Assembly: GCF_028198165.1 (NCBI RefSeq)
Contig: NZ_CP116339.1
Span: forward strand, 1,867,001 to 1,931,000
DNA length: 64,000 nucleotides
Direction of reading: 5' to 3'
DNA from: Pseudoxanthomonas sp. JBR18
Lineage (GTDB): Bacteria; Pseudomonadota; Gammaproteobacteria; Xanthomonadales; Xanthomonadaceae
In this document: positions 47,947 through 57,292 of the stretch, piece after piece
Position numbering within the stretch: the first letter of the stretch is position 1
Layout: every line of letters begins with the position of its first letter
The notes under the pieces: generated by a model
Told to the model about the DNA's origin: nothing
The model's input: the letters and a program-made list of their open reading frames with translations, nothing else
The model's database searches: none
Program-made: the position numbers and the translations under genes

Positions 47947-49374
47947 ATGCCGATGTCGCTGTCCCGCTCGCTGCTGCCCACGCTCGCGCTGTGCGCCTCG
48001 CTGGCCCTGCTGTCCGCCTGCGCGACCGGATCCGATGCCACGCCGCCAGACCAGGTACGCATCGACACCGGGCGCCTGCAGGGCGCGCGCGCCGATGGTG
48101 TGACCGCGTTCAAGGGCATCCCGTTCGCCGCTCCGCCGGTGGGTGCGCTGCGCTGGCGCGCGCCGCAGCCGGCCGCGGCCTGGTCCGGCGTGCGCGATGC
48201 CAGCGCCTATGGTCCGGACTGCATGCAAAAGCCCTTCCCCAGCGACGCTGCGCCACTGGGCACCACCCCGGCCGAGGACTGTCTGTACGCCAATGTCTGG
48301 AGGCCGGCCGATGCCAAGGGCAAGCTGCCGGTGCTGGTGTGGATCTACGGCGGCGGCTTCGTCAATGGCGGCGCATCGCCGCCGACCTATGCCGGCGCGG
48401 CGTTGGCCCGGCAGGGCATCGTGGTGGCCAGCTTCAATTACCGCGTGGGCCGCTTCGGCACTTTCGCCCATCCGCAGCTGACCGCCGACGACGCCGACCA
48501 CGGCCTGCTGGCCAACTACGGCTACATGGACCAGCTCGCGGCCTTGCGCTGGGTCCAGCGCAACATCGCGGCCTTTGGTGGCGATCCGGACCGGGTCACC
48601 ATCGTCGGCGAGAGTGCAGGCGGGATGTCGGTGCACATGCTGCTGACCTCGCCGATGGCGGCCGGGCTGTTCGACCAGGCGGTGATCCAGTCCGGTGGCG
48701 ACGGCATCAGCAAGGGCGACCTGGCCGGGGCCGAAGCGACCGGCGTGCGCTTCGCCCAGTCCAAGGGCATCGCCGCCGATGATCCGCAGGCGCTGGCCAA
48801 GCTGCGTGCGCTCTCGCCGCAGGCGGTCACCGACGGCTTGAACCTGGCCACCGCCTTCGCCCCCAGCGATGCGCCCAAGACCTTCAGCAGCCCCATCGTC
48901 GATGGCAAGGTCGCCGTGGACATGGGGACGGCGTACGCTGCGGGACGGTTCAACAAGGTCCCGGTGATGGTCGGCGCCACCAGCAACGACATCGGCGGGC
49001 GCGAGGGCTACATGGTCACCGGCGCGCGCAAGGTCGCCGGCCTGCTGGCCGACCAGGGCATCCCGACCTGGTACTACCGGTTCTCTTACGTGGCCGGCTC
49101 GGCGCGCACGCCGGACAATGCGGGCGCCAACCACGCCAGCGACATCCCGTTCTTCTTCGACACCGCCGACATCAAGTACGGCGCCGACACCACCGCGCAG
49201 GACCGCACGGCCGCGCGCCTGGCCAGCGGCTATCTGGTGAACTTCGTCAAGACCGGCAATCCCAACGGCGCGGGGCTGCCGACCTGGACGCGCTACGACA
49301 GCGCCACCCACCCGATGCTGGACCTGACTGCGCAGGGCACCGCGGTGGGCGAGCCCGACCCCTGGGCGCCCTAG
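47947..49374 (+). CDS. Type B carboxylesterase, lipoprotein
   Basis: 475 residues from ATG 47947 (second ATG at 47953). MPMSLSRSLLPTLALCASLA followed by LLSAC is a lipobox, so it is membrane-anchored in the cell envelope. KGIPFAAPPVGALRWRAPQP, EDCLYANVWRPAD and the nucleophile VTIVGESAGGMSVHMLL are the family core. ANHASDIPFFF gives the histidine. It hydrolyses carboxyl esters; the natural substrate is not known. It is convergent with mntH. Confidence 0.92.
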   Translation: MPMSLSRSLLPTLALCASLALLSACATGSDATPPDQVRIDTGRLQGARADGVTAFKGIPFAAPPVGALRWRAPQPAAAWSGVRDASAYGPDCMQKPFPSDAAPLGTTPAEDCLYANVWRPADAKGKLPVLVWIYGGGFVNGGASPPTYAGAALARQGIVVASFNYRVGRFGTFAHPQLTADDADHGLLANYGYMDQLAALRWVQRNIAAFGGDPDRVTIVGESAGGMSVHMLLTSPMAAGLFDQAVIQSGGDGISKGDLAGAEATGVRFAQSKGIAADDPQALAKLRALSPQAVTDGLNLATAFAPSDAPKTFSSPIVDGKVAVDMGTAYAAGRFNKVPVMVGATSNDIGGREGYMVTGARKVAGLLADQGIPTWYYRFSYVAGSARTPDNAGANHASDIPFFFDTADIKYGADTTAQDRTAARLASGYLVNFVKTGNPNGAGLPTWTRYDSATHPMLDLTAQGTAVGEPDPWAP

Positions 49375-49386
49375 GGGCGACACGCC

Positions 49387-50700
49387 CTAGGCGATCCAGA
49401 AATACAGCAGCGCCAGGTTCGCCAGCGAGATCACGCCGAACAACAGCCACGCCAACGCCGCCACCGGCACACTGTTGGCAAAGCGCCCCATCAGCGTGCG
49501 GTCGGAAGTGAAGCGGATCAGCGGCCACAGCGCGAAGGGCAGCTGCAGGCTCAGCACCACCTGGCTGAGCACCAGCAGCTTGCCCACCGCGCCCTCGCCC
49601 AGCCACAGCACGCCGGCCAGGGCTGGAGCCAGGGCCAGGGCGCGGGTGATCAGGCGCCGCTGCCAGCACGGGATCTTGATGTGCAGGAAGCCATCCATCA
49701 CCACCTGCCCGGCGATGGTGCCGGTGAAGGTCGAGCTCTGCCCGGAGGCCAGCAGCGCCACGCCGAACAGCAGGCTGGCCACGGTGCCGCCGACCAGCGG
49801 ATCGAGCAGGTGGTAGGCGTCCTGGATCTCCACCACCGTCTGCCCGTTGCGATGGAATGCCGCCGCGGCCAGGATCAGGATCGCCGCGTTGACCAGCAGC
49901 GCCAGCGACAGCGAGCCAATGGTGTCCACACGGGCAAAGCGCACCGCGCTGGCCTTGGCGGCGTCATCGCCTCCGCCCACGCGGGTTTGCACCACCGAGG
50001 AGTGCAGGTACAGGTTGTGCGGCATCACCGTGGCGCCCAGGATGCCGATGGCCAGGTACAGCGGCGCCTGATGGCTCAGCATCTCCCAGCTCGGGCGCAG
50101 GCCCGCGGCCACCTCCGGCCACAGCGGTTTGATCAGCAGCAGTTCCACGGCGAAGCAGACGCCGATCGTGACGATCAGGCCCAGCACGATGGCCTCCAGC
50201 CGGCGGAACTTCGCCCCCTGCAAGGCCAGCACGATCACCGTGTCGAAGGCGGTCAGCACCACGCCGGTGGTGATCGAGACGCCCAACAGCAGATGGAAGG
50301 CCAGCGCCGCGCCCAGCACCTCGGCCAGGTCGGTGGCCACGATGGACAGCTCGGCCAGCAGCCATTGCCCGCGCGCCACGCGCGGCGCGTAGCGCGCGCT
50401 GGACAGCTGCGCCAGGTCCTGCCCGGTGACGATGCCCAGGCGCGAGGCGAGGTTCTGCAGGACCATGCCCGACAGGCTGGCCAGGACCACCACGAACAGC
50501 AACGCATACCCAAAGCGCGATCCCGCTTCGATCGCCGTGGCCCAGTTGCCCGGGTCCATATAGCCCACCGACACCAGCAGCCCGGGGCCGAGGAAGGCCA
50601 GCAGCCGCCGCGGCAGCGAGGCGCCTGCCGGCACCGCGACGCTGTCGGTGACGGCCGAAGGACAGAACGGCGCCGTGGCGGTCGTGGGGAGCTTGTACAT
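49387..50700 (-). CDS. mntH: Nramp-family divalent metal (manganese) transporter
   Basis: 437 residues with about 11 membrane helices. GPGLLVSVGYMDPGNWATAI is the DPGN helix that binds the metal, and GATVMPHNLYLHSSVVQT is the second signature (MPH). ATG 50700 gives MYKLPTTATAPFCPSAV; the frame continues upstream to 50898 without a good start. It imports Mn2+ or Fe2+ with protons. No MntR box is obvious in the upstream bases. Confidence 0.93.
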   Translation of the reverse strand: MYKLPTTATAPFCPSAVTDSVAVPAGASLPRRLLAFLGPGLLVSVGYMDPGNWATAIEAGSRFGYALLFVVVLASLSGMVLQNLASRLGIVTGQDLAQLSSARYAPRVARGQWLLAELSIVATDLAEVLGAALAFHLLLGVSITTGVVLTAFDTVIVLALQGAKFRRLEAIVLGLIVTIGVCFAVELLLIKPLWPEVAAGLRPSWEMLSHQAPLYLAIGILGATVMPHNLYLHSSVVQTRVGGGDDAAKASAVRFARVDTIGSLSLALLVNAAILILAAAAFHRNGQTVVEIQDAYHLLDPLVGGTVASLLFGVALLASGQSSTFTGTIAGQVVMDGFLHIKIPCWQRRLITRALALAPALAGVLWLGEGAVGKLLVLSQVVLSLQLPFALWPLIRFTSDRTLMGRFANSVPVAALAWLLFGVISLANLALLYFWIA

Positions 50701-50911
50701 CGATGCGGGACAGCTTGGCGGAGGGAGTCCCGCTAGCCTAGCCCTGGCGAGGCGCCGCCGGCCATGCGCGGCGCGTGCGATCACCGGGCATGCGGTGCAG
50801 CACGCGCATCGCGTCCGGCCTGTCGCACCAGGACGGGCTGTTTCACGGCATTCCAACCCAGGCTCTGGGATGTTCGATGGACGGGGCAATCGGGACAAAC
50901 GAGGGGTAAAA

Positions 50912-51268
50912 ATGGGGAGTGCGAAGGATCCGCGCGGCGCCGGTCACCAGCTGGTGTGGTGTCTGGACCGCGAAGAAGATTACTGGCGCACGTACTGCGC
51001 CGGGCAGGGCATGTCCACGGAAGAGTTCGATGCGCGCTGGCCGGTGGTCAGCCTGGCCTACCGCATCGCGCTGGATCACCCGCGCGAGTCGGTGGAAGAG
51101 GCGCTTCGGCGCTTTCTGCGCGACACCAACGGATCGGGCCTTGACGAAGACAGCCGGCGTCAGGCGTTCGGTCGGATCTGGGGCCGGATCCTGGCCCGCC
51201 AGCATGGGGATCTTCCGCCTGGCACGACGCTGGAAGCCGCGCCGCCGGGGTCTTCAGCGGTGGAATAG
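50912..51268 (+). CDS. Hypothetical protein, 118 aa
   Basis: ATG 50912 follows GAGGGG. It begins MGSAKDPRGAGHQLVWCLDR and has a helical middle (YRIALDHPRESVEEALRRFL). It is small, soluble and not recognised. It is divergent from mntH, 211 bp apart. Confidence 0.6.
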   Translation: MGSAKDPRGAGHQLVWCLDREEDYWRTYCAGQGMSTEEFDARWPVVSLAYRIALDHPRESVEEALRRFLRDTNGSGLDEDSRRQAFGRIWGRILARQHGDLPPGTTLEAAPPGSSAVE

Positions 51269-51352
51269 GTCGCCCCGCCTGCCCAGGCGATCCGCAGCGT
51301 GTCGTGCACGGGTGTGAAACCGCCCGCCACAAGCGTGGACAATAGGCGGGTC

Positions 51353-51835
51353 ATGAATTCCGAACGTTTCCGCCACGCCATGTCACGCCTGGGCGCGGCC
51401 ATCAATGTCGTCACCACCGCAGGCCCGGCCGGGCGCCACGGCCTCACGGCCTCGGCCGTGTGCAGCGTGACCGATGCGCCTCCGACCGTCCTGGTCTGCA
51501 TGAACCGCCGTTCCGGCTCGCATCAGGTGTTTCGCGACAACGGCGTGCTGTGCGTCAACGTGCTGTCGCGCCACCATCGCGTCGTGGCCGGCCGCTTCGC
51601 CACGCCGGCCGATGCCGGGACCCGCTTCGAGCACGACGCCTGGGAGGTGCTGGAGACCGGCGCCCCGGTATTGGCCGATGCCAGCGCCGCGCTGGACTGC
51701 CGCATCACCGACATCAGCGAGGTGGGCACCCACAGCGTGTTCTTCTGCGAGGTGGTGGCCGTCAGCACGGCCGCGCAGGCGGGAGGATTGGTCTGGTTCG
51801 ACCGCGCCTACCATCCGCTGGGCGATCCCGACTAG
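51353..51835 (+). CDS. Flavin reductase-like protein (HpaC/RutF type)
   Basis: 160 residues from ATG 51353 (MNSERFRHAMSRLGAAINVV). ATGPAGRHGL...TASAVCSVTDAPPTVLVCMN, NGVLCVNVLSRHHRVVAGRF and TDISEVGTHSVFFCEVVAVS are the flavin-reductase-domain blocks. It passes reduced flavin to a partner monooxygenase using NAD(P)H. No monooxygenase gene is adjacent. Confidence 0.88.
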   Translation: MNSERFRHAMSRLGAAINVVTTAGPAGRHGLTASAVCSVTDAPPTVLVCMNRRSGSHQVFRDNGVLCVNVLSRHHRVVAGRFATPADAGTRFEHDAWEVLETGAPVLADASAALDCRITDISEVGTHSVFFCEVVAVSTAAQAGGLVWFDRAYHPLGDPD

Positions 51836-51987
51836 CGGCCCTCCGGCCGGGTCGAGCGTGCCGCGTCGCCGCGCCTGCCTTGCGTGCGTCGCGCTCGCCG
51901 CCGATCGCACCGGCACCGACATCGGCCTGATCGTCCAGTGCCCTGCCAGGGCCTTGGACAAGACGCTTAACCTCAAGGATATCCACC

Positions 51988-52716
51988 ATGCAGTTGACCG
52001 ATTTCAAGGCCCTCACCTTCGACTGCTACGGCACGTTGATCGACTGGGAATCGGGCATGATCGAAGGCCTGGCCGCGTTGACCGCCAAGGCATCCAGGGC
52101 CGGTCTGCAGCTCGGCCGCGACCAGATCCTGCAGGCCCACGCTCGCCACGAATCCACCCTGCAGCGCGACACCCCGGCCAAGCGCTACTGCGATTTGCTG
52201 GCGGTGGTGTACAAGCGCTTGGCCGACGAATGGGGTGTTGCGGTGTCGGTGGATGAGTGCGAACACTACGGGCGCTCGGTGCGCCACTGGCCGGCGTTCC
52301 CGGATTCGGCCGAGGCTCTGCAGTATCTGAAGAAGCACTACAAGCTGGTGATCCTCTCCAACGTCGACAACCGCTCCTTCAGCCATTCCAACGAGAAGCT
52401 GCAGGTCCAATTCGATGCGATCTACACCGCCGAGGACATCGGCTCGTACAAGCCGTCTCCGCGCAATTTCGCCTACATGCTCGAAAGCCTGGCCGAGCTC
52501 GGCTTGGGCAAGCAGGACATCCTGCATACCGCCGAGAGCCTGTACCACGACCACCAGCCGGCCAACGCCCACGGGCTCGCCAGCTGTTGGATCTACCGTC
52601 GCCACGCCCAGCAGGGTTACGGGGCGACCATGGACCCGGGCATCAAGCCCAAGACCGATTTCTGCTTCCACTCCATGGCCGACCTGGTGAAGGCGCACCA
52701 GCGGGCCCTGCGGTAA
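51988..52716 (+). CDS. Haloacid dehalogenase-like hydrolase, type II
   Basis: 242 residues from ATG 51988. Motif I is LTFDCYGTLIDWESGMIEGL with the nucleophilic Asp, motif II is in LVILSNVDNRSF, and the lysine motif is in EDIGSYKPSPRNFAYMLESL. AESLYHDHQPANAHGLASCW is the C-terminal metal region. It fits the L-2-haloacid dehalogenase/FMO-like hydrolase branch; the actual substrate is uncertain. The Lrp gene starts 26 bp later. Confidence 0.9.
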   Translation: MQLTDFKALTFDCYGTLIDWESGMIEGLAALTAKASRAGLQLGRDQILQAHARHESTLQRDTPAKRYCDLLAVVYKRLADEWGVAVSVDECEHYGRSVRHWPAFPDSAEALQYLKKHYKLVILSNVDNRSFSHSNEKLQVQFDAIYTAEDIGSYKPSPRNFAYMLESLAELGLGKQDILHTAESLYHDHQPANAHGLASCWIYRRHAQQGYGATMDPGIKPKTDFCFHSMADLVKAHQRALR

Positions 52717-52741
52717 GGCGCAGAAGACCAAGACATCCGCC

Positions 52742-53224
52742 ATGGACAAGCCACCCAAGCTCGACCGCATCGACATCAACATCCTGGCCGAACTGCAACG
52801 CAACGGGCGGGTCACCAACGCGGACCTGGCCGAGCGCGTCGGCCTGTCGGCCAGCCCGTGCCTGGCGCGGGTCAAGCGGCTGGAGCGCGCCGGCTACATC
52901 GCCGGCTATGGCGCGCGCCTGGATCTGGCCAAGCTGTTCCGGGTGCAGGTGGTCTACACCTCGGTGACGCTGGTCAATCACCGGCGCGAGGATTTCGACA
53001 AGTTCGAACACGGCCTGCGCAGCATCGACGAGCTCAACGAATGTCACCTGGTCAGCGGTGGCTTCGATTATCTGCTCAAGTTCGTGGTGCGCGACGTGGC
53101 CCACTACCAGGAGCTGATCGAGACCCTCCTGGACCGCAACATCGGCATCAGCAAGTATTTTTCCTACATCGTCATCAAGTCGCCGATCGTCAAGGTCGAT
53201 GTCTCGATGAAGTCGCTGGTCTGA
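52742..53224 (+). CDS. Lrp/AsnC-family transcriptional regulator
   Basis: 160 residues from ATG 52742. LDRIDINILAELQRNGRVTN then ADLAERVGLSASPCLARVKR is the helix-turn-helix, and ELNECHLVSGGFDYLLKFVV is the start of the RAM ligand-binding domain. It probably forms an operon with the dehalogenase gene upstream. It responds to an amino-acid-like effector by family analogy. Convergent with the GH43-like gene. Confidence 0.92.
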   Translation: MDKPPKLDRIDINILAELQRNGRVTNADLAERVGLSASPCLARVKRLERAGYIAGYGARLDLAKLFRVQVVYTSVTLVNHRREDFDKFEHGLRSIDELNECHLVSGGFDYLLKFVVRDVAHYQELIETLLDRNIGISKYFSYIVIKSPIVKVDVSMKSLV

Positions 53225-53242
53225 GCGCACCTGCGTTGGCGT

Positions 53243-55090
53243 TCAGGGCATGGACACCACGCGCCCCAGCGGTGACACCCCGGCCTCGTTGAACGCTTCC
53301 ACCGACACCGAGTACCCGGGCTGCACGTTGAGCGCACGCAGCTCCAGCGTGGTGCCATGGTCGGTGAAGATCTGGTAGGACAGGGTGAGCCGATCGGGGC
53401 GCACGCCCCAGCGCACGTTGTAACCGATCGCACCGGGCACGGGGGTCCAGGCGATCGTCGCGTCGCGGCGGTCGTCATGGCGCGTGGCGGTGATGCCGGT
53501 GGGGGCGGCCGGCGGCGGGCCGTCGGCATTGCCAAACACGCGCAGCCCGCTGATGGCCAGGTGCGCGCCGCCGATGTGGCCATGCACGTAGCGGACGTAG
53601 CGGGTACGCACCGGCGTGTCGAGCTGCAGGTAGGCGTTCGGCCGGTCGCGGCGCGTGGCCGGGGCGTCGTCGATGCGCGCCAGCGGCGCCCAGTGCGTCC
53701 CGTCGTGCGACTGCTGCAGCTCGAAGCTGGTGTAGATGTCCGGCGCATCCACATAGCGCCCGGCCTGGTAGTCGGCGAAGTTCACCTGCACCGCGCGCAC
53801 CGTCATCTCCGCGCCCAGGTCCACGCGCAGCGTCTGCCCGGTCTCGGTCCTGCCCGCCACCCAGAAGGTCCGCGCATCCTCGTCCGTGGCACGCCCCGCT
53901 TGGAACTCACCGAGCGTGGATGAGGCGAGCGCGGGCTTGCGCCAGGACAGCAGCATCCAGCCGGTGAACAGCGCTTCGGGATCATCGACTTTGTTGGTGG
54001 GCATCCAGTGCGGAAAGTCGCCGAAGCGGGTGGACACCGCCATCTGGCCATCGTCGTAGAAGCGCGCCGGATACATCCCGATGCGGCGCTCGAAAGTGCC
54101 ATTGACCCCGATCCATGACGTGCCTGTGTTCCACCAGTTGCCGTGCGCATCTTCGAAGGTGGAGCCATGCCCCGCACCCACGACGAAGCCGCCGGGCTTG
54201 TAGGCGATCGGGTTGTACTCGGCGTAGGTGAACGGCCCCAGCGGCCCGTCGCCCACATAGGTGCCATTGCCGTAGACGTTGTACTCGGTCCCCGGTGCGC
54301 CGTACTGCAGGTAGTAGCGCCCACCGTGCCGGGTCATCCAGGCGCCCTCCAGGTAGTTGCCGATCGGCTTGCCGTCGGGAAAGCGCGCGCCGTGATGATC
54401 GGGGCCGAAACGTTCCCAGCCATGTCGGTCCGGCTGCAGGGTCAGCAGCGGCTTGGGCTTGCCGCGGTAGGACCAGCGTCCCGGCGCGCGGTCCAGCGCA
54501 ATGCCGTAGAGGGGATAGACATCCGACGAACCCCAGTACAGGTACCACTGGCCGTCGTCATCGATGAACAGGTCCGGGTCCCACGGACCGGACGGGATCA
54601 TGCCCTTGGGCACCTGATCGTCCAGGTTGGCCTTGACCGCATCTGGCAGCGGCGGCAGCACGCGGGTCAAAAAGTCCAGCCGCCCGCTGCCCGGATCCGT
54701 GCTTTCCAGCACCGGACGCGGCGCGTAGGCCGACTGCATCAGCACCAGGCGCTGGCCATCGGAGACCGCCGCCGGCGCAACCACCGGCTCGAAGGACCAG
54801 CGGCTGGGCGCGATGAACGTCCAGTCCAGCAGGTTGGCCGAACGCCAATAGCCCTCGGCAATGGTCAGGAACAGGTAATAGGCCCCGTCGTGGCGCACGA
54901 TCACCGGATCGGCGCCGGTGCGGTAGCTCACCGCATCATTGAGGTGCTCGAAGTTGTAGCGATAGTCCACATCGACCGGATTGGCGTAACTGCGCCGCGT
55001 CTCCTGCGCCTGCGCGGTACAGGCCGCCGTGCAGGCCAGCAGGGCAAAGACCGCGTGCGCTGCGCGGACGAATCGGCGGGGACGGGACAT
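53243..55090 (-). CDS. Secreted GH43-like glycoside hydrolase with discoidin and FN3-like domains
   Basis: 615 residues from ATG 55090, which opens a signal peptide (MSRPRRFVRAAHAVFALLAC... cleaved near AQAQ). A five-bladed-propeller-type catalytic region covers residues 30-370: acidic candidates are in GADPVIVRHDGAYYLF, GPWDPDLFIDDDGQWYLYWG and NYLEGAWMTRHGGRYYLQYG, the normal D, D, E set. A discoidin-like domain follows (about 390-520; TLRVDLGAEMTVRAVQVNFA) and an FN3 domain ends it. It cuts plant or bacterial polysaccharide side chains outside the cell; the exact linkage is not known. Confidence 0.87.
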   Translation of the reverse strand: MSRPRRFVRAAHAVFALLACTAACTAQAQETRRSYANPVDVDYRYNFEHLNDAVSYRTGADPVIVRHDGAYYLFLTIAEGYWRSANLLDWTFIAPSRWSFEPVVAPAAVSDGQRLVLMQSAYAPRPVLESTDPGSGRLDFLTRVLPPLPDAVKANLDDQVPKGMIPSGPWDPDLFIDDDGQWYLYWGSSDVYPLYGIALDRAPGRWSYRGKPKPLLTLQPDRHGWERFGPDHHGARFPDGKPIGNYLEGAWMTRHGGRYYLQYGAPGTEYNVYGNGTYVGDGPLGPFTYAEYNPIAYKPGGFVVGAGHGSTFEDAHGNWWNTGTSWIGVNGTFERRIGMYPARFYDDGQMAVSTRFGDFPHWMPTNKVDDPEALFTGWMLLSWRKPALASSTLGEFQAGRATDEDARTFWVAGRTETGQTLRVDLGAEMTVRAVQVNFADYQAGRYVDAPDIYTSFELQQSHDGTHWAPLARIDDAPATRRDRPNAYLQLDTPVRTRYVRYVHGHIGGAHLAISGLRVFGNADGPPPAAPTGITATRHDDRRDATIAWTPVPGAIGYNVRWGVRPDRLTLSYQIFTDHGTTLELRALNVQPGYSVSVEAFNEAGVSPLGRVVSMP

Positions 55091-55346
55091 GCAGCAGATC
55101 CGGGGGCGAACGGGCGCCCATGGTGCCGCCACGTTGTAACCGATGCCTTCCGCGTCGCAGCATCTGGCGTCGAGTCAGCCAGGCGCGCCCGCATGCGGCC
55201 CTGAGCCACTCATCCCTCGGGCACCGCCCGTTGGCATCGTGCCAAGCCGGGCAGGACATGCGCAGGTGCGTGCGTGGTGGTTGGAACTGGGGGGCCGAAC
55301 GCAGCGCGCGCGTTCGGCGCTGCCCGCATCTGCACCTGTTCAAAAT

Positions 55347-55373
55347 CAGATGCCCGCGCGGAGCGGGCATCTG
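55347..55373 (-). terminator. Hairpin, possible second terminator for fabV
   Basis: CAGATGCCCGC-GCGGA-GCGGGCATCTG is a perfect stem with a 5-nt loop. On the minus strand it is followed by ATTTTGAAC, moderately T-rich. It lies downstream of the fabV terminator in the same direction. Confidence 0.5.
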
Positions 55374-55494
55374 CCGGCGCAAAGTAGCGCGCCGAAACGT
55401 TTCGCCGCATGTCGTCACATGGCACGGCGTCGCAGCAGACTAGTGCACCCAACCCGACTGCCAGCCAAACGGGCGCTCACATCGGGCAGAAATA

Positions 55495-55514
55495 AGCCCG
55501 CGCGGCGGCGGGCT
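55495..55514 (-). terminator. Intrinsic terminator for fabV
   Basis: AGCCCGC-GCGGCG-GCGGGCT forms a stem 28 bp after the fabV stop (minus strand), followed by TATTTCT. Confidence 0.65.
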
Positions 55515-55541
55515 CTTCCAGGCTGACGCGGGCACGGGACT

Positions 55542-56747
55542 TCAGAGTTCGATCACGTCGAAGCGCACGTCTGGGTTCACCTCGGCGTCGTAGTCCACGT
55601 CATCACGCTCGAAGCCGAACAGCTTGAGGAACTCGTGCTTGTAGCTGGCGTAGTCGGTCAGCTGGAACAGGTTTTCGGTGGTGACCTGCGGCCAGATCGC
55701 CTTGGCAGGGTCCTGCACTTCGGGCTTGAGCTCCCAGTCGTCCAGGCGCAGACGATGCTCCTCGTCGACTTCGGCCGGCGCGCCATCGGCGCGGTACATG
55801 CGCTCGCGGAACAGGCGGTCCAGCTGCTCGATGGTGCCTTCGTGCAGACCGAGTTCCTTCATCACCTTGAAGGCGATGGCGATGTACAGCGGCAGCACCG
55901 GGATGGCGGCGCTGGCCTGGGTCACTACCGACTTGAGCACCGCCACATTGGCGCCGCCGCCGGTGGCGGCAAGCTGGGCATCCAGACGACGCGCGGTGGC
56001 GTCCAGATCGGCCTTGGCCTTGCCCAGTGCGCCGTGCCAGTAGATCGGCCAGGTGATCTCGGTGCCGATGTAGCTGAAGGCCACCGTCCTGGCGGCCGGG
56101 GCCAGCACGCCGGCCTGGCTGAGCGCGTCGATCCACAGCTGCCAGTCCTGGCCGCCCATCACGGTGATGGTGTCCTCGATTTCCTGCTCGGTGGCCGGCT
56201 CCAGCGTGGCCTGGATCACCTGGTCCTTGTTGGTGTCGATGGCGCTGGAGGTGTAGGGCGCGCCGATCGGCTTGAGCGCCGAGCGCTTGAGCTCACCGGT
56301 GGACGGCAGCTTGCGCACCGGCGAGGCCAGCGAATAGACCACTAGGTCGACCTGGCCGCCCATCTCGGTCTTGATCAGCTCGATGACCTTGGCCCGCGCC
56401 TCGTCGGAGAACGCATCGCCATTGATCGAGCGGCTATACAGCCCTTCGGCCTTGGCGAACTTGTCGAAGGCCGCGGCGTTGTACCAGCCGGCGGTGCCGG
56501 CCTTCTTCTCGCTGCCGGGCTTTTCGAAGAACACCCCGAGCGTGTCGGCGCCGAAGCCGAAGGCGGCGGAGATGCGCGCGGCCAGGCCGTAGCCGCTGGA
56601 GGCGCCGATGACCAGCACCTTCTTGGGGCCATCGGTGCGCACGCCCAGGGCGCGGGTGGCGGCGATCTGGTCGCGGACATTCAGTTCACACCCGAGCGGA
56701 TGGGTGGTGGTGCAGATGAATCCGCGGACCTTGGGATGGATGATCAA
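55542..56747 (-). CDS. fabV: Trans-2-enoyl-CoA/ACP reductase FabV
   Basis: 401 residues, close to the family length. A TTG start at 56747 is preceded by [24 protein letters not shown] is the cofactor loop, [20 protein letters not shown] and [20 protein letters not shown] are family-specific, and [20 protein letters not shown] carries the Y-x8-K catalytic pair. It reduces trans-2-enoyl-ACP or -CoA with NADH in fatty-acid synthesis and is naturally triclosan-tolerant by family knowledge. Confidence 0.95.
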   Translation of the reverse strand: MIIHPKVRGFICTTTHPLGCELNVRDQIAATRALGVRTDGPKKVLVIGASSGYGLAARISAAFGFGADTLGVFFEKPGSEKKAGTAGWYNAAAFDKFAKAEGLYSRSINGDAFSDEARAKVIELIKTEMGGQVDLVVYSLASPVRKLPSTGELKRSALKPIGAPYTSSAIDTNKDQVIQATLEPATEQEIEDTITVMGGQDWQLWIDALSQAGVLAPAARTVAFSYIGTEITWPIYWHGALGKAKADLDATARRLDAQLAATGGGANVAVLKSVVTQASAAIPVLPLYIAIAFKVMKELGLHEGTIEQLDRLFRERMYRADGAPAEVDEEHRLRLDDWELKPEVQDPAKAIWPQVTTENLFQLTDYASYKHEFLKLFGFERDDVDYDAEVNPDVRFDVIEL

Positions 56748-56858
56748 GACGATGCCTCTTGGAAGAACGTTGCGCGCGGCATCTTAATCCCCGCGCCGCC
56801 ATACGACCACGTGCGCAGGCGTATGGCATCTGGCTTGGGAACGCTGCAGGCCGGCTGC

Positions 56859-57097
56859 CTAGCGCCGCGATGCGGTTGCCGTGCACACCGCCAGCCCGGC
56901 CAGGACGGCGCCCGTGAGTCAGCGCTGCCAGGGGGGGCGCTGGGCCATAAACACGGCGATGCTGCCGGCCAACATCACGAGCACCGCGTCGAACGCCGCG
57001 CGGAGCGCGATCCGGGTCAGGCCCAGCACCAGCGACTGGGTCAGGACCGTGCCCAGGGCGATCAGGGCGAGGCGAGCAGGTGGCTGGCTTCGGGCAT
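56859..57097 (-). pseudogene. LysE/RhtB-family exporter with three lesions
   Basis: The start MPEASHLLA (ATG 57097, after GGGAG) is followed by a missing base, since the expected LLAFALIALGTVLT reads LLASP* unless one nucleotide is restored. The restored frame then jumps from ALIALGTVLT directly to QSLVLGLTRIALRAAFDAVL, losing about 130 internal residues of a normal LysE. WQR is followed by TGA (56919-56921) where the family has Trp, before LTGAVLAGLAVCTATASRR. The gene is dead. Confidence 0.72.
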
Positions 57098-57292
57098 GGC
57101 GACATGCTCCCTGTGGAGGCGGGGAGGGCGATGGCGAAAACGGCGCGGCCATGACGCGGGGCGACCGGGATCGCCCGTGCACAGCCCAGCGTCCAACCCG
57201 GCCGCCCCGACGTGCGAAGTCAGGGTCGGCGACATCGTCGGGTCAAGCGAATCTGATACCGTCCCGCCCCTTGTTTCCAGCCTGTTTCCGCC

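Larger units (their letters stand above)
55091..55541. other. Intergenic region with two hairpins
   Basis: It holds a perfect 11-bp stem CAGATGCCCGC / GCGGGCATCTG (55347-55373) and the terminator at 55495-55514. The remaining bases include the promoter of the GH43-like gene; no gene is supported. Confidence 0.55.
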
